Origin: Candidatus Latescibacterota bacterium | Lineage (GTDB): Bacteria; Latescibacterota; UBA2968; UBA8231 | Assembly: GCA_022827165.1 (NCBI GenBank) | Contig: JAJDTN010000120.1 | Location: 1-58,205 of the forward strand | Length of the DNA: 58,205 bases | Direction of reading: 5' to 3' | Shown here: positions 9,639 through 18,537 of the stretch, in pieces | How positions within the stretch are numbered: the stretch's first letter is position 1 | Layout of the letters: every line of letters begins with the position of its first letter | Notes under the pieces: model-generated | Database searches by the model: none | Seen by the model: the letters and a program-made list of their open reading frames with translations, nothing else | What the model was told of the DNA's origin: nothing | Position numbers and translations under genes: made by a program

Positions 9639-11168
9639 TCAGTCGCCGAGGGGGACGATCGAGTCCAGGCCCTCGGGCTGGGGCAGGACGTAGCGCACGG
9701 GCTGCACCGTGCCGTCGGCGCGGGTCACGCGCTGCACGCGGCGGGTCTTGATGACCGAGTGCTCCACCAGCACCTCGTCGTCGATGCGGCAGCCGTAGAG
9801 GTAGCTGGTGCCCTTCACCGTCACCCCGGAACCGACGCGCATGGGATGCTCGTCGGAGCCGGTCATGATGACGCCGGACTCGATGCGGCTGCCGGCGCCG
9901 ACGACGGTGTTGCCCTTGAGGACGCTGCGGTCGAGGACCTCCACGCCTTCCTCGAGGACCATCACCTGCCGGGGATAGGTGCTCAGGCGAACGCCGGCGC
10001 CGATGCGCACCCCCTCCCCCAGGACCACGCGGCCGCTCAATTCGCAGCGGTCGCCGAGATGGACGCGGCGGTCGAGCTGCACCCCGGCGCCGACGCTGGC
10101 GCCCTTGCCGATGACGATGTCCAGGGGGCCCCGGTCCTTGTCGAGGGCGACGATCTGCTCGATCACCTCGTCGGCGAGGTAGAAATCCTCGTCGTCGACG
10201 ATGGTGACGATGTCCATGAGGCGCTCGTAGGCGCGGCGCCGGGCGATCGCCTCCATGCGCCGCCAGACGCTCTTGACGTTGAAGCCGAGGATCTCGTCGC
10301 CGTCGGCGGCGGGCACGGCGCGCACCACGAGACCGTGGCCGTTGAAGATCTCCACCAGGTCGGTGAGCATCAGCTCACCCTGCACGTTGTCGGTGTCCAT
10401 GGCGCCGATGTGGGCGCGCAGGGCCGACTCGCCGAAGCAGACGACGAGGGTGTTGATCTCGCGCGTCTCCAGCAGCTCCCGGCGGCTGAAGACGTAGCGC
10501 CGACCGCGGCAGGTCAGCTCCTCCGACCCGCCCTCGGGCAGGCCGAGGATGTCGCCGTGCTCCTTGATGGCGATCACCCGGCCGGCGTCCTCGCCGGCGT
10601 CGTTGCCGTCGGCGTCCTCCCGGGGGACCCGGACGATGCGGCCGTAGTGGTTCTGCTCCGGCGGCCCGTCGTAGAGGCCGGTGAGGACCATCATGTCGCA
10701 GGGCTCGGACTCGAAGGCGCGGCGGAAGTGGGCGACCACGTTCTCGGTGAGCAGCCCCATGTCGCCGGGGAAGATGTAGACCTGGCGGTCCCGCCCCTCG
10801 GGGGGCGGGCCGAAGTGGTCGAGGGCGACGCGCACGGCGTCGCCGGTGCCGGCGGGCAGCCCGAGGACGGGGTTCTCCTGGTAGGCGAAGCACCGCCCCG
10901 GGCGGGCGCCGAGGTGGTCGGCCACCTCCTCCGCCTTGATGCCCACCACGAGCAGCTGGTTCGGGCTCTCCAGGCCGGCGGCCACGGCGTCGGCGACGCG
11001 CACCACCGTCGGCCGGCCCCAGATCTGGTGGAGCATCTTGGAGGTGTCGGAGCGGATGCGCTTGCCGTGGCCGGCGGCCAGGACCACGCCGACGCGCCCC
11101 GGCTCCTCCAGCAGGGGCGAGTCCAGCTCGCGCAGGCGGGCGCGGAGGCGGCGGCCGTCGGGGGGCAT
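9639..11168 (-). CDS. GlmU-like nucleotidyltransferase with left-handed beta-helix
   Basis: A 509-residue protein. The N-terminal nucleotidyltransferase carries LAAGHGKRIRSDTSKMLH at residues 30-47, matching the GlmU UTP-binding loop and lysine, then PAGTGDAV. From about residue 340 come hexapeptide repeats (VIGKGASVGAGVQL, VVLGEGVRIGAGVRL, TVVGAGSRI) of a left-handed beta-helix. The C-terminus lacks the recognisable acetyltransferase block of true GlmU, and the length exceeds the usual 450-460. It probably makes a nucleotide sugar (UDP-GlcNAc or another). The ATG overlaps the ppk1 stop by one base (TGATG). Confidence 0.7.
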   Translation of the reverse strand: MPPDGRRLRARLRELDSPLLEEPGRVGVVLAAGHGKRIRSDTSKMLHQIWGRPTVVRVADAVAAGLESPNQLLVVGIKAEEVADHLGARPGRCFAYQENPVLGLPAGTGDAVRVALDHFGPPPEGRDRQVYIFPGDMGLLTENVVAHFRRAFESEPCDMMVLTGLYDGPPEQNHYGRIVRVPREDADGNDAGEDAGRVIAIKEHGDILGLPEGGSEELTCRGRRYVFSRRELLETREINTLVVCFGESALRAHIGAMDTDNVQGELMLTDLVEIFNGHGLVVRAVPAADGDEILGFNVKSVWRRMEAIARRRAYERLMDIVTIVDDEDFYLADEVIEQIVALDKDRGPLDIVIGKGASVGAGVQLDRRVHLGDRCELSGRVVLGEGVRIGAGVRLSTYPRQVMVLEEGVEVLDRSVLKGNTVVGAGSRIESGVIMTGSDEHPMRVGSGVTVKGTSYLYGCRIDDEVLVEHSVIKTRRVQRVTRADGTVQPVRYVLPQPEGLDSIVPLGD

Positions 11169-13294
11169 CAGGCGGCGCTCCCGATGGCGGCGCTGCCGAC
11201 GGCGCCGTTCCAGCCGGTCAGGGGCGGCAGCTCCGCCCCGGGATCCTCGCCGCGGGCCATGGCCATCAGCGCCTCCTGCATGCACAGGGCGGGCTCCCCG
11301 TTGGGCGGCTCGAGGCGGACGTAGCGGCCGTCGGAGAGACAGGCCCGCGTCTTGGAACGGTCCGCCAGGCACAGCTGCAGGTAGTGGTGCAGGCGCGCCT
11401 TGATGCCCTCCTCCTCCACCGGGAAGACGACCTCCACTCGGTTGCGCAGGTTGCGGTTCATCCAGTCGGCGCTGCCGGTCCAGATCTCGGGATCGCCGCC
11501 GTTGGCGAAGTAGAACACGCGGCTGTGCTCCAGGAAGCGGCCGATGATGCTGTGCACGCGGATGCGCTCGCTGATGCCGAGCAGGCCCGGCCGCAGGCAG
11601 CAGATGCCGCGCACCACGAGGTCGATCTCGACGCCGGCCATGGAGGCCCGGTAGAGGGCGCGGATGATCTTGGCGTCCGTGAGGCCGTTCATCTTGGCCA
11701 CGATCGCCGCCGGCCGGCCGGCGCGGGCGTGCTCGATCTCGCGGTCGATGCGGCGCAGGAAGCCGGACATCATCGTCGTGGGCGCCACCAGGAGCTTGCG
11801 GAAGGTCTCCTCCGAGCGCGCCGTGAGCAGGTTGAAGACCTCCGCCACCTCGCGGGTCATGTCCTCGCGGGCGGTGAGCAGGCCCAGGTCCGTGTACAAC
11901 CGCGCCGTCACGTGGTTGTAGTTGCCGGTGCCCAGGTGGGCGTAGCGGCGCAGCTGGTCCTCGTCGCGGCGCACCACCATGGAGAGCTTGCAGTGGGTCT
12001 TCATGCCCAGCAGGCCGTAGACGACGTGGACGCCGCTCTCCTCCAGCTTCTTGGCCCACTCGATGTTGAAAGCCTCGTCGAAGCGCGCCTTCAGCTCCAC
12101 GAGGACGGCGACCTCCTTGCCCTGCTCGGCCGCCTCCATCAGCGCCTGCACGACCTCGGAGTCCTCGCCGGTGCGGTAGAGGGTCTGCTTGATCGCCAGC
12201 ACCCGGGGGTCGCGCACGGCCATGCGGATGAAGTCGATGACGGTGTTGAACGACTCGTACGGATGATGGAGGAGGACGTCCCGGGCGCGCAGGCTCTCGA
12301 AGAACCGGTCGGGCTCGGCCGGCAGGTTGACCTCCAGCGGATTGAAGGGCCGGTCCTTGAGCTCCGGCCGGTTGACGAGGCCGTAGATCGTGGTGATGCG
12401 GTTGAGGTTGACCGGGCCTTCGGCCCTGTAGACGCGGTCCTCGTCGACCTCGAACTGGGTCATGAGGAAGCTCACCAGGCGCGCCGGCGCCTTCTCCTCG
12501 ATCTCGAGGCGCACCACGTCGCCCTTGCGACGCTGCTCCAGGGACTCGGCGATCTCCTCGAGCAGGTTGTCGGCCTCCTCCTCGTTGACGTAGAGCTCGG
12601 AGTTGCGGGTGACGCGGAAGGCGCCGTGGCCGTTGACGCGGTAGCCCTCGAAGAGCTCGGTCAGGTAGTGGGCGACGATGCCGGCCAGGGTCACCATGTG
12701 CACGGCGCCGTCGCCGGCGTCGGGCAGGGCCAGGATCCTCGGCAGCACCCGCGGCACGGTGACCACGCCCACGGCGGTGCCGCCGTCCTGCTCCAGGAGG
12801 ACGCCGATGCACAGGGCCTTGTTGAGGACCCGCGGAAAGGGGTGGGCGGGATCGATGACGATGGGGGTGAGGATCGGCTCCAGCTCGTCGCGCCAGTAGC
12901 GGCGGACGAAGGCCAGCTGCTCGCCGCGCAGCTCCGAGGGCTCGTGGAGGTGGATCTTCTCGTCGGCCAGGGCCGGCAGCAGCTCCTCGTTCCAGCAGCG
13001 GTACTGGGCGGCCACCAGCTCGTGGGTGGTGCGCGAGATGGCGGCCAGTTGCTCCTCCGGCGTCAGCCGGTCGGGGCCGGTGCTGGTGCCGCCGCTCTCC
13101 TGGACCTGCAGGATGCCGGCGACGCGGACCTCGAAGAACTCGTCGAGGATGTCGGCGACGATGCCGAGGAAGCGGACCCGCTCCAGGAGCGGATTGCGCT
13201 CGTCGCGGGCCTCCTCCATGACGCGGCGGTTGAAGTCGAGCCAGGAGAGCTCGCGGTTGATGTAGTATTCGGGACGGGAGAGATCGACCGCCAC
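11168..13294 (-). CDS. ppk1: Polyphosphate kinase 1
   Basis: Catalyses reversible transfer of ATP gamma-phosphate to polyphosphate. The N-terminal YYINRELSWLDFNRRV is the PPK1 signature. HHPYESF, the HLGTGNYN block bearing the autophosphorylated histidine, and RLYTDLGLLT follow; the C-terminal phospholipase-D-like half has NRNLRNRVEVVFPVE. I chose the GTG at 13294: it gives 708 residues, has GAGGTGG about eight bases upstream, and lies just past a promoter-like sequence. The ATG 20 codons upstream at 13354 would place that promoter inside the gene. Coupled to the downstream GlmU-like gene. Confidence 0.92.
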   Translation of the reverse strand: MAVDLSRPEYYINRELSWLDFNRRVMEEARDERNPLLERVRFLGIVADILDEFFEVRVAGILQVQESGGTSTGPDRLTPEEQLAAISRTTHELVAAQYRCWNEELLPALADEKIHLHEPSELRGEQLAFVRRYWRDELEPILTPIVIDPAHPFPRVLNKALCIGVLLEQDGGTAVGVVTVPRVLPRILALPDAGDGAVHMVTLAGIVAHYLTELFEGYRVNGHGAFRVTRNSELYVNEEEADNLLEEIAESLEQRRKGDVVRLEIEEKAPARLVSFLMTQFEVDEDRVYRAEGPVNLNRITTIYGLVNRPELKDRPFNPLEVNLPAEPDRFFESLRARDVLLHHPYESFNTVIDFIRMAVRDPRVLAIKQTLYRTGEDSEVVQALMEAAEQGKEVAVLVELKARFDEAFNIEWAKKLEESGVHVVYGLLGMKTHCKLSMVVRRDEDQLRRYAHLGTGNYNHVTARLYTDLGLLTAREDMTREVAEVFNLLTARSEETFRKLLVAPTTMMSGFLRRIDREIEHARAGRPAAIVAKMNGLTDAKIIRALYRASMAGVEIDLVVRGICCLRPGLLGISERIRVHSIIGRFLEHSRVFYFANGGDPEIWTGSADWMNRNLRNRVEVVFPVEEEGIKARLHHYLQLCLADRSKTRACLSDGRYVRLEPPNGEPALCMQEALMAMARGEDPGAELPPLTGWNGAVGSAAIGSAA

Positions 13295-13324
13295 GTTCCA
13301 CCTCGGAAGCCTGCGAGACGTGCT

Positions 13325-13354
13325 AAGGTAACCCGTTGCGGCGAAAATAGGCAA
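13325..13354 (-). promoter_or_regulatory. Sigma70-type promoter for ppk1
   Basis: Reading on the minus strand, TTGCCT (13354-13349) and TACCTT (13330-13325) are separated by 18 bases. The implied start of transcription falls about 25 bases before the GTG at 13294. No promoter has been tested; only the match is seen. Confidence 0.4.
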
Positions 13355-13404
13355 TCAGAGTCTGACGCCGCCGGGCGGATGCCGACCGCGCCATGGTCGA
13401 TGCC

Positions 13405-14238
13405 TCAGGCCCGCCGGAGTTCCTCGACGAAGGCGCGGTCCCTGGCGGCGTTGGCGAGGACGCCGGCCAGGTCGAAGGCCTCCCCCGGGGCGGGGGTGAT
13501 GCCGGCGGTGAACTCCAGGCACATGGGGCCGTCGAAGCCGGAGCGGCGCACATGGGGCAGGAACCTCCGGTAGTCGGTCCAGTCCCCCTCCTCCAGGAGC
13601 GCCGCGGCGCCGTCCTTCCGGTTCTGCAGATGCACGTGCCGCACCCGCGGCCCGAGAGCGTCGAAGGCGGCCATGGCCGCCGCCGTGTCGTGCTCGACGT
13701 AGGGCTGGAAGCAGATCCCGACGCCGTCCTCCGGCAGCTGCTCCAGCAGGCGCCGGGTGCCGTCGAGAGTGTCGCACAGGGTCCCGCCGTGGGTCTCGAG
13801 GGTGAGCAGCATCCCCGCCTCGGCGGTGCGGCCGGCCAAGCGGCGCATGCCCTCCACCGAGCGGCGCCAGACGGCGTCACCGGCGTCGGCGCTGGCCACC
13901 CTCCCCGGAAAGATCTTGAAGACCGAGGCCCCGAGGCGGACCGCGGCGCCGACGAGCTGCTCCAGGCTCCGGCGCTGCTCCTCGTCCTCGGCGCCCTCCA
14001 GGTGGAAGGCGGGGTAGGCGCCCACGCCGACGGCGCGCATACCGCGCGCCTCCAAGGCCGCGGCCAGTTGCTCGACCCCGCCCTCGGAGAGGCGGTCGAG
14101 GTGGTATCCCCACACCTCCAGGTCGCGGAACCCGGCCGCCGCCATCGGGTCGAGGAGGTCCACCAGGGGCCAGGTGAGGGCGTGTTCCGCCGTCCAGCGG
14201 TTGGGCTCGAGCATGATCGTGTTGAGCAGTAGTTGCAT
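13405..14238 (-). CDS. Sugar phosphate isomerase/epimerase-like TIM barrel
   Basis: A 277-residue AP-endonuclease-2/xylose-isomerase-like TIM barrel. The N-terminal LLLNTIML, AGFRDLEVWGYHLDRL, the metal-site motif ETHGGTLCD near residue 150, HVHLQNRKDG and the C-terminal CLEFTAGI are where this family places its Glu/Asp/His metal ligands. It starts 27 bases after the MDR dehydrogenase stop and is probably in the same transcript. The partner suggests conversion of a keto- or inosose-like sugar. Substrate unknown. Confidence 0.8.
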   Translation of the reverse strand: MQLLLNTIMLEPNRWTAEHALTWPLVDLLDPMAAAGFRDLEVWGYHLDRLSEGGVEQLAAALEARGMRAVGVGAYPAFHLEGAEDEEQRRSLEQLVGAAVRLGASVFKIFPGRVASADAGDAVWRRSVEGMRRLAGRTAEAGMLLTLETHGGTLCDTLDGTRRLLEQLPEDGVGICFQPYVEHDTAAAMAAFDALGPRVRHVHLQNRKDGAAALLEEGDWTDYRRFLPHVRRSGFDGPMCLEFTAGITPAPGEAFDLAGVLANAARDRAFVEELRRA

Positions 14239-14265
14239 GGTCCTGTCCCGCGGTTGGCGGCGGCT

Positions 14266-15300
14266 TCAGCCCCCGGGGAAGCGCACCCCCAGTTTGACGT
14301 TCTCCTCCGGCGCGGCGGCGATCTTCGGGTACTCCGCCAGCAGGTCGTCGAAGTCGACGATGGGCCGCACCACCGGGACCGCGTCCAGGGAGCCGTCGCA
14401 CAGCAGGCGCCAGACGACGTCGAAGAGGCGGGCCTCGTCCCACCTCGGGTGATCCGGGTTGGGCTCGGAGCAGGCCCGCGAGAACACCAGGGTGGGCCGG
14501 TTCATGTGCGCCTCGGCGCCGAGGTCGAGGCCGGCGGGCCAGGCACCGGGAGCGGCCCCCGGCACCACCGTCCCGAGGTAGGCGACGCCGCGCAGGGCCT
14601 GCTGCAGGGCCTCGTGGTGGCCGCTGTAGTCGATGCAGACGTCGGCGCCGCGTCCGCCGGTGGCCCCGCGGATCTCCAGCCCCGCGTCGCAGGCCGTCGG
14701 GTCGAGCGTCAGGTCGGCGCCGGTCTCCGCGGCGACCTGGCGGCGCAGCTCGATGGGGTCGACGCCGATGACGGGCGACGCCCCCGAGAGGCGCGCCAGC
14801 TGCACCACCATGAGCCCGATCGCCCCGAGGCCGAAGACGGCCACCGCGTCGCCGAGGCGCACATGCCCGTCGCGCACGGCGCCGAGGGCGAAGTCGGCCG
14901 GGTCGAGGCAGACCGCCGCCTGCCAGGGCACGCCGTCGGGCAGGTGCCGCACGCGGCCGCCCTCCCAGACGTGCTCCTCGCGGAAGGGGCCGTGGGCGAA
15001 GACGGTGTCACCCACGGCGACACCCTCCACGGCGGGACCCGTCTCCACCACCTCGCCGACGCACATGTTCCCGAGGGTGACCGGGTAGCGGACGCCGGGC
15101 CGCTCGGCCCGGAAGAGGCGGCTCTCGCCGTCGAAGGTGCCGCGGGGGCCGGCGTATCCCCGGAACAGGGACATCTCGGTGCCGTGCTTGGCCGCCCCCC
15201 AGCGGCTGCGCACGCGCACCTGGGTCGGCGCCAGCGGCGGTGACTCGACCTCTTCGAAGGCCACCTGCCCGGGGCCCGGGGCGATCAGTTGTCTCGGCAT
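14266..15300 (-). CDS. Zinc-type MDR dehydrogenase (threonine/sorbitol dehydrogenase-like)
   Basis: A 344-residue medium-chain dehydrogenase. The GroES-like N-terminal half (GAAKHGTEMSLFRGY, NMCVGEVVETG) precedes the Rossmann GLGAIGLM near residue 165. The usual catalytic zinc Cys-Gly of the first motif is replaced by AAKHGTE, and the four-Cys structural zinc loop is absent. This matches the zinc-binding dehydrogenase subgroup that includes BchC-like and sugar-type enzymes. The start is the ATG at MPRQLIAPG; the upstream extension overlaps the divergent promoter region. Divergent from the D-2-hydroxyacid dehydrogenase gene. Confidence 0.78.
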   Translation of the reverse strand: MPRQLIAPGPGQVAFEEVESPPLAPTQVRVRSRWGAAKHGTEMSLFRGYAGPRGTFDGESRLFRAERPGVRYPVTLGNMCVGEVVETGPAVEGVAVGDTVFAHGPFREEHVWEGGRVRHLPDGVPWQAAVCLDPADFALGAVRDGHVRLGDAVAVFGLGAIGLMVVQLARLSGASPVIGVDPIELRRQVAAETGADLTLDPTACDAGLEIRGATGGRGADVCIDYSGHHEALQQALRGVAYLGTVVPGAAPGAWPAGLDLGAEAHMNRPTLVFSRACSEPNPDHPRWDEARLFDVVWRLLCDGSLDAVPVVRPIVDFDDLLAEYPKIAAAPEENVKLGVRFPGG

Positions 15301-15324
15301 GTTCCGCGTCGGTCCGGCGGGGTT

Positions 15325-15354
15325 TTGACAGAAAAGGGGCGCCAAATGTAGCCT
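15325..15354 (+). promoter_or_regulatory. Sigma70-type promoter for the hydroxyacid dehydrogenase operon
   Basis: A perfect TTGACA at 15325-15330 is followed, 18 bases later, by TAGCCT at 15349-15354. It lies 35 bases before the ATG at 15389, in the 88-base divergent gap. The -10 match is only partial. Confidence 0.5.
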
Positions 15355-15388
15355 TGCCCGCCGCCCTCCTTCCACCCGATCCCAGACG

Positions 15389-16360
15389 ATGATTCCCATG
15401 GACCGAGTGAAGATCCTCGTGCCCGGCGACGACCCGCCCCAGATCGCCGGCTCCCCGCAGCTCGACCGCCTGGCGCCCTACGGCGAGGTCACCGTCCACG
15501 AGACGCGGCCGGCCGACAAGGCCGATCAGGTCGAGCGCGCCCGCGGCTTCGACGTCATCATCAACTCCCGGGGCGCCGTGAGCTGGCGCGCCGACGAGCT
15601 GCGGGCCCTGCCCGACCTGAGGATGATCACCACCTGCTCCATCGGCACCGACATGATCGACCTCGACGTGGCGCGGGAGCGCGGCATCGTCGTCTCCAAC
15701 CAGCCGGGGCGCACGGCGCCGGTGGTGGCCGAGCACATGTTCGGCCTGCTCTTCACCGTGGCCAAGCGCGCCGCCTTCCAGACCGCCGAGCTGCGCGAGC
15801 ACCGCTGGACGCGGCGCATGAACCTCACCGTGCAGGGCAAGGTCCTGGGCATCGTCGGCACCGGCAACATCGGCGCCGAGATGGCGCGCCTCGGGGCCTG
15901 CCTCGGCATGGAGGTGATCGCCTGGACCTTCAACCCCTCCCCCGAGAGGGCGGCGGACCTGGGGGTGGAGTTCGTCGAGCTGGACGAGCTGCTCGCCCGG
16001 TCCGACTACGTGAGCCTCCACGTGGCCCTCACCGACGACACGCGGCACCTCATCGCGGCGCCGCAGCTGGCCGCCATGAAGCCGGAGGCGGTGCTGCTCA
16101 ACGGCGCCCGCGGCGAGGTGGTCGACCTCAAGGCCCTGGCCGCGGCCCTCGACGCCGGAGGGCTCGCCGGCGCCGGCCTCGACGTCTTCCCCGACGAGCC
16201 CTTCCTGGAGGACCACCCCATCAAGCGCTGCGAGCAGGTGGTGATGACACCGCACATGGCCGACCAGACCCCGGAGGGGGTGGAACTGCTCAACGTCGGC
16301 GCCGTGGACAACATCATCGCCTGGCTCGAGGGACAGCCGCGCAACAACGTCGCCGCCTGA
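15389..16360 (+). CDS. D-2-hydroxyacid dehydrogenase
   Basis: A 323-residue NAD-dependent enzyme of the PGDH/glyoxylate-reductase family that interconverts 2-ketoacids and D-2-hydroxyacids. The Rossmann motif GIVGTGNIGAEMARLG is near residue 155. Catalytic residues are Arg in NGARGEVVD, Glu in DVFPDEP and His in VVMTPHMADQ. In-frame ATGs lie at 15389 and 15398; both are possible. The next TIM-barrel gene starts 16 bases after its stop. Confidence 0.88.
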   Translation: MIPMDRVKILVPGDDPPQIAGSPQLDRLAPYGEVTVHETRPADKADQVERARGFDVIINSRGAVSWRADELRALPDLRMITTCSIGTDMIDLDVARERGIVVSNQPGRTAPVVAEHMFGLLFTVAKRAAFQTAELREHRWTRRMNLTVQGKVLGIVGTGNIGAEMARLGACLGMEVIAWTFNPSPERAADLGVEFVELDELLARSDYVSLHVALTDDTRHLIAAPQLAAMKPEAVLLNGARGEVVDLKALAAALDAGGLAGAGLDVFPDEPFLEDHPIKRCEQVVMTPHMADQTPEGVELLNVGAVDNIIAWLEGQPRNNVAA

Positions 16361-16376
16361 GGCCCGGGAGAGGCGC

Positions 16377-17216
16377 GTGTTCACCTCCCTGAGCCCCGGC
16401 GCCATCGGCGTCGCCGCCGGCGGCCTGGCGGACACCCTGCGGCTGGCCGCCGCCCACGGCTTCGAAGGCTGCCACTTCAACATCGCCGAGGCGGCCGGCC
16501 AAGGTGCTTCCGCCGCCGCCGACGCCGCCGCTGCCGCCGGCGTGCGCCTCTCCGCCTTCGGCTTCCCCCTCGACTTCCGCGGCGCCGAGGCCGACTTCGA
16601 GCGAGACCTGCACGCCCTGCCCGCCCTGGCGCGCACCGCCGAGGCCCTGGGCGTGGGGCGCACCGCCACCTGGATCGCCCCCGCCTCCGACGAGCTGACC
16701 TACGAGGAGAACTTCGCCCTCCACGCGCGGCGGCTGAAGCCGGCGGTGGAGATCCTCGCCGGCCACGGGATCCGCCTCGGGCTGGAGTACGTGGGGCCCG
16801 ACAACAGCCGCCGGGGGCGCCGCCACGAGTTCGTCCACACCATGGACCAGATGGGGCAGCTGTGCGCCGCCGTGGGGCCCAACTGCGGCTACCTGCTCGA
16901 CGCCTGGCACTGGTACACGGCCCGGGAGGAGGCCTCCCACCTGCTGAGGCTGGAAGCGGCGCAGGTGGTGGACGTACACGTCAACGACGCCCCCCGCCGG
17001 CCCGTGGGGGAGCAACTCGACCACGAGCGCTGCCTTCCCGGCGAGACCGGCGTCATCGACATCTCCGCCTTCCTGGGCAGCCTCGAGCGCATCGGCTACG
17101 ACGGTCCGGTGATGGTCGAGCCCTTCAGCCGGCGCCTGCGGGAGATGCCGGCGGCCGAGGCCTGCGCCGCCACGAGGACCGCCCTTCGCAAGGTCTTCGC
17201 CCAGGCGGGGATCTGA
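16377..17216 (+). CDS. Sugar phosphate isomerase/epimerase-like TIM barrel
   Basis: A 279-residue xylose-isomerase-like barrel starting on GTG, eight bases after GGGAGAGG. Metal-ligand positions of the family are seen: GLEYVGPDN near residue 140, LLDAWHWYT near 177, DVHVNDAP near 200 and the C-terminal VMVEPFS. It differs clearly from the neighbour at 13405 and from that at 39150. Co-transcribed with the D-2-hydroxyacid dehydrogenase; it likely handles a related sugar or sugar acid. Confidence 0.8.
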   Translation: MFTSLSPGAIGVAAGGLADTLRLAAAHGFEGCHFNIAEAAGQGASAAADAAAAAGVRLSAFGFPLDFRGAEADFERDLHALPALARTAEALGVGRTATWIAPASDELTYEENFALHARRLKPAVEILAGHGIRLGLEYVGPDNSRRGRRHEFVHTMDQMGQLCAAVGPNCGYLLDAWHWYTAREEASHLLRLEAAQVVDVHVNDAPRRPVGEQLDHERCLPGETGVIDISAFLGSLERIGYDGPVMVEPFSRRLREMPAAEACAATRTALRKVFAQAGI

Positions 17217-17357
17217 GTGCCTGCGCGCCCCGTCTCGCGCGAGTCCCCTCGCCGATACATGCCGGCGCGCCCCGTTGCGCCCGGTCGATGGATCCCCTGC
17301 CCGCCTGCGTCGCGCGCCTTGGGGGCCAGGCGCCTCGGCAGGCACTGAGGCCCCAGG

Positions 17358-18533
17358 ATGGCCGCCCGCGTCGCCCACGTGGTCCCCACGGACCGCATCG
17401 CCTACCTGCTGCTGCGCCGGCGACTGGGCCGCCTGGCCGACGCCGGGTTCGAGATCCACCTGCTCTGCGGACGCGCCCCCGACTCCGGCACCCCGGGCGG
17501 CGTCGACTACGAGGCCGCTTTCGCCGGCCTCGGCGTGCGGGTCCACTACCAGACCTTCGAGCGCGAGATCTCGCCGGCGGCCGACGCCCGCTGCGCCGCC
17601 GAGCTCTATTTCGCCGTGCGCCGCGGCGGCTACGACATCGTCCACAGCCACAACCCCAAGGGCGGCCTCCTGGGCCCGCCGGCGGCGCGCCTGGCCGGCG
17701 CACGCCGGGTGCTGCACACGGTGCATGGCTTCCTGTTTCACGACCGCACCCGCGGCCTTCGCCGGGTCGAGGCCCTGGCGGCGGAGCGCTGGACGGCGAA
17801 CTGGTGCCATCACCTGCTCTTCCAGGTCGAGGAGGACCTGGAGTACGCGCGCGACCACCGCTTCAAGGCCGCCGACCGACTGCACCTCGTGGGCAACGGC
17901 GTCGACGAGTCGTACTTCGACCCGGCCGCCGACCCGGAAGCAGGCGCCCGACGGCGCGCCGAGTTGGGTTGGGATGCAGACCACCTCGTAGTGGGCACCA
18001 CGGGCCGTCTGGTGCGGGAGAAGGGTTACGCCGAGTTCTTCGACATGGCCGGCCGCGTCGCCCGGCAGCGGGACGACGTGCGCTTCCTGGTGGTCGGGCT
18101 CTTCGAGCCGGAACAGTCCGACGCCGTCGACCCCCATGAGCTGGCCCGGGCCCACGGCGTGGCCGACCGCTGCGCCGTCCTGCAGGGGCGGGACGACATG
18201 CCGGCCCTGTACGCGGCGATGGACCTCTTCGTCCTCGCCTCGCACCGGGAGGGGCTCTCGCGGTCGCTGCTGGAGGCGGGGGCCATGGCGCGGCCGGCGG
18301 TAGCCTGCGACATCCGCGGCTGCCGCGAGATCGTCGTCGACGGCGTCACGGGAAGGCTGACGCCGGTGCGCGACGCGGCGGCGCTGGCCGAGGCGGTGGG
18401 GGGCCTGCTGGAGGACGAGGAGGCGTGCCGCCGCATGGGGCAGGCGGCCCGGGAGCGGGTGGTGGCGCGCTACACCGAGGACCGCGTCGCCCGGCGCGTG
18501 ATCGACTGCTACCGGCAGGTCCTCGGCGCCTGA
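17358..18533 (+). CDS. Glycosyltransferase family 4/1
   Basis: A 391-residue GT-B glycosyltransferase that would transfer an activated sugar to a cell-surface glycan or lipid carrier. The N-terminal half has IVHSHNPKGGLLGP and VLHTVHGFLFHD. The C-terminal half contains the family's nucleotide-sugar site HREGLSRSLLEAGAMARPAV with the E(x7)E pattern. No membrane segment is seen. A 141-base gap with no visible feature separates it from the TIM-barrel gene. It resembles exopolysaccharide transferases; acceptor unknown. Confidence 0.85.
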   Translation: MAARVAHVVPTDRIAYLLLRRRLGRLADAGFEIHLLCGRAPDSGTPGGVDYEAAFAGLGVRVHYQTFEREISPAADARCAAELYFAVRRGGYDIVHSHNPKGGLLGPPAARLAGARRVLHTVHGFLFHDRTRGLRRVEALAAERWTANWCHHLLFQVEEDLEYARDHRFKAADRLHLVGNGVDESYFDPAADPEAGARRRAELGWDADHLVVGTTGRLVREKGYAEFFDMAGRVARQRDDVRFLVVGLFEPEQSDAVDPHELARAHGVADRCAVLQGRDDMPALYAAMDLFVLASHREGLSRSLLEAGAMARPAVACDIRGCREIVVDGVTGRLTPVRDAAALAEAVGGLLEDEEACRRMGQAARERVVARYTEDRVARRVIDCYRQVLGA

Positions 18534-18537
18534 GGCC

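Noticed and set aside
9603..13573. Very long open frames on the plus strand opposite ppk1 and the GlmU-like gene
   Set aside because: These are antisense shadows of GC-rich coding sequence. They have low-complexity Ala/Gly/Val/Asp composition and no domain, while the opposite strand encodes clear enzymes.
17217..17357. Intergenic region examined for a tRNA or small RNA
   Set aside because: No cloverleaf, anticodon arm or CCA end could be formed; only GC-rich hairpins.
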